Below, in pieces: positions 7,281-7,540 of a stretch of DNA of 7,540 bases. This stretch comes from JBBQNY01 sp038330365 (GTDB lineage: Bacteria > Pseudomonadota > Gammaproteobacteria > Xanthomonadales > Ahniellaceae). Below the pieces are notes generated by a model. It was given only the letters and a program-made list of their open reading frames with translations. It did not search any database and had not been told where the DNA came from. How positions within the stretch are numbered: the stretch's first letter is position 1; the number at the start of each line of letters is the position of its first letter. The position numbers and the translations under genes are program-made. Location: assembly GCA_038330365.1 (NCBI GenBank), contig JBBQNY010000145.1:1-7540 (forward strand), read 5' to 3'.

Positions 7281-7306
7281 GCCGTTGCGCGCGAGCGCGC
7301 TTCTAC
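7281..7306 (-). repeat. REP element, GTAG type (right arm, inverted)
   Basis: Read on the minus strand from 7306, this element begins with GTAG and matches the left arm at 20 of 26 positions without gaps, including the GCGCG stem. The opposite orientation and 40-nt gap make the pair a REPIN-like unit. The first bases of this arm overlap the purK stop codon (TAG, 7305-7303). The pair lies between the convergent genes sodB and purK, and its large inverted repeat could act as a bidirectional terminator or mRNA 3'-end protector. Confidence 0.78.
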
Positions 7307-7540
7307 GAAGGCGTGTCGAGTCGCGCCCGTAGTGCCTCGATGAGGGGAGCGCACTGTGCTTCACGGCCGATCCGGCGGGCCAGATCGCCGAGCCGTTGGA
7401 TCATTTCCGCGTCAGATCCCGCGCACACGGTGGCGTGCCCGAGCTTGCGGAGCGGGCGCGCCTCCTTGCCGTAGTCGTGCCAATGCACATCGGAGGCGCG
7501 TAGCGCCGAGGCGCGATCCGGCATCTGGCCGACCCAGTTC
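7303..7540 (-). CDS. purK: 5-(carboxyamino)imidazole ribonucleotide synthase (PurK), C-terminal end only
   Basis: The last 78 residues and a TAG stop are present; the N-terminal part, including the ATP-grasp domain, is beyond the right edge. The diagnostic segment is HDYGKEARPLRKLGHATV, matching the C-terminal PurK motif YGKxxRPGRKxGH, with Leu in place of the usual Gly. Upstream in the same frame the text reads NWVGQMPDRA, fitting the conserved region before that motif. PurK converts AIR, ATP and bicarbonate to N5-CAIR in de novo purine synthesis, normally together with PurE, whose gene would be expected outside the window to the right. The methionine at 7524 is internal and not a start. The stop codon is part of the GTAG core of the adjacent REP element. 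Confidence 0.88.
   Translation of the reverse strand, partial: NWVGQMPDRASALRASDVHWHDYGKEARPLRKLGHATVCAGSDAEMIQRLGDLARRIGREAQCAPLIEALRARLDTPS

Overview
The window looks like ordinary chromosome from a high-GC gammaproteobacterium, most likely a member of the Xanthomonadales/Lysobacterales. Three things suggest this: the strong GC bias at third codon positions, a large Oar-type TonB-dependent receptor with a carboxypeptidase-regulatory-like N-terminus, and a pair of inverted REP elements that start with the GTAG tetranucleotide (the type described in Stenotrophomonas and relatives). The lineage is inferred from these features and was not tested by any search.

Layout, left to right. (1) Positions 1-833, minus strand: the N-terminal 277 residues of a protein with two cyclic-nucleotide-binding folds and the start of a rhodanese domain; it runs off the left edge. 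(2) Positions 1075-4347, minus strand: a 1090-residue outer-membrane TonB-dependent receptor, closed by a strong intrinsic terminator at 1015-1048. (3) Positions 4348-4603: a gene-free stretch holding the receptor's leader and presumably its promoter. (4) Positions 4604-6298, minus strand: a compact operon transcribed in the order grxD (monothiol CGFS glutaredoxin), a YciK-like short-chain dehydrogenase, then a MarC-family membrane protein of the YhgN type. The first two genes are 1 nt apart and the last two overlap by 4 nt (ATGA). (5) Positions 6299-6583: a divergent regulatory region. (6) Positions 6584-7162, plus strand: sodB, iron superoxide dismutase. (7) Positions 7163-7306: a REPIN-like repeat pair between convergent genes. 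(8) Positions 7303-7540, minus strand: the C-terminal end of purK (purine biosynthesis), running off the right edge.

Functionally, the centre-right part is a redox and iron neighbourhood. GrxD (Fe-S cluster handling) and SodB (superoxide removal with an iron cofactor) diverge from one intergenic region, and grxD and sodB are also near neighbours in E. coli. The roles of the dehydrogenase and the MarC protein are unknown, but their tight coupling to grxD implies co-expression. The receptor on the left is an independent transcription unit.

Nothing here amounts to a clear new system: there is no phage, insertion sequence, CRISPR array, tRNA or rRNA. The points most worth a second look are the double-CNB/rhodanese fusion with one degenerate nucleotide-binding domain, the dehydrogenase lacking its catalytic serine, the matching inverted promoter motifs between grxD and sodB, and a purK stop codon lying inside a REP element.
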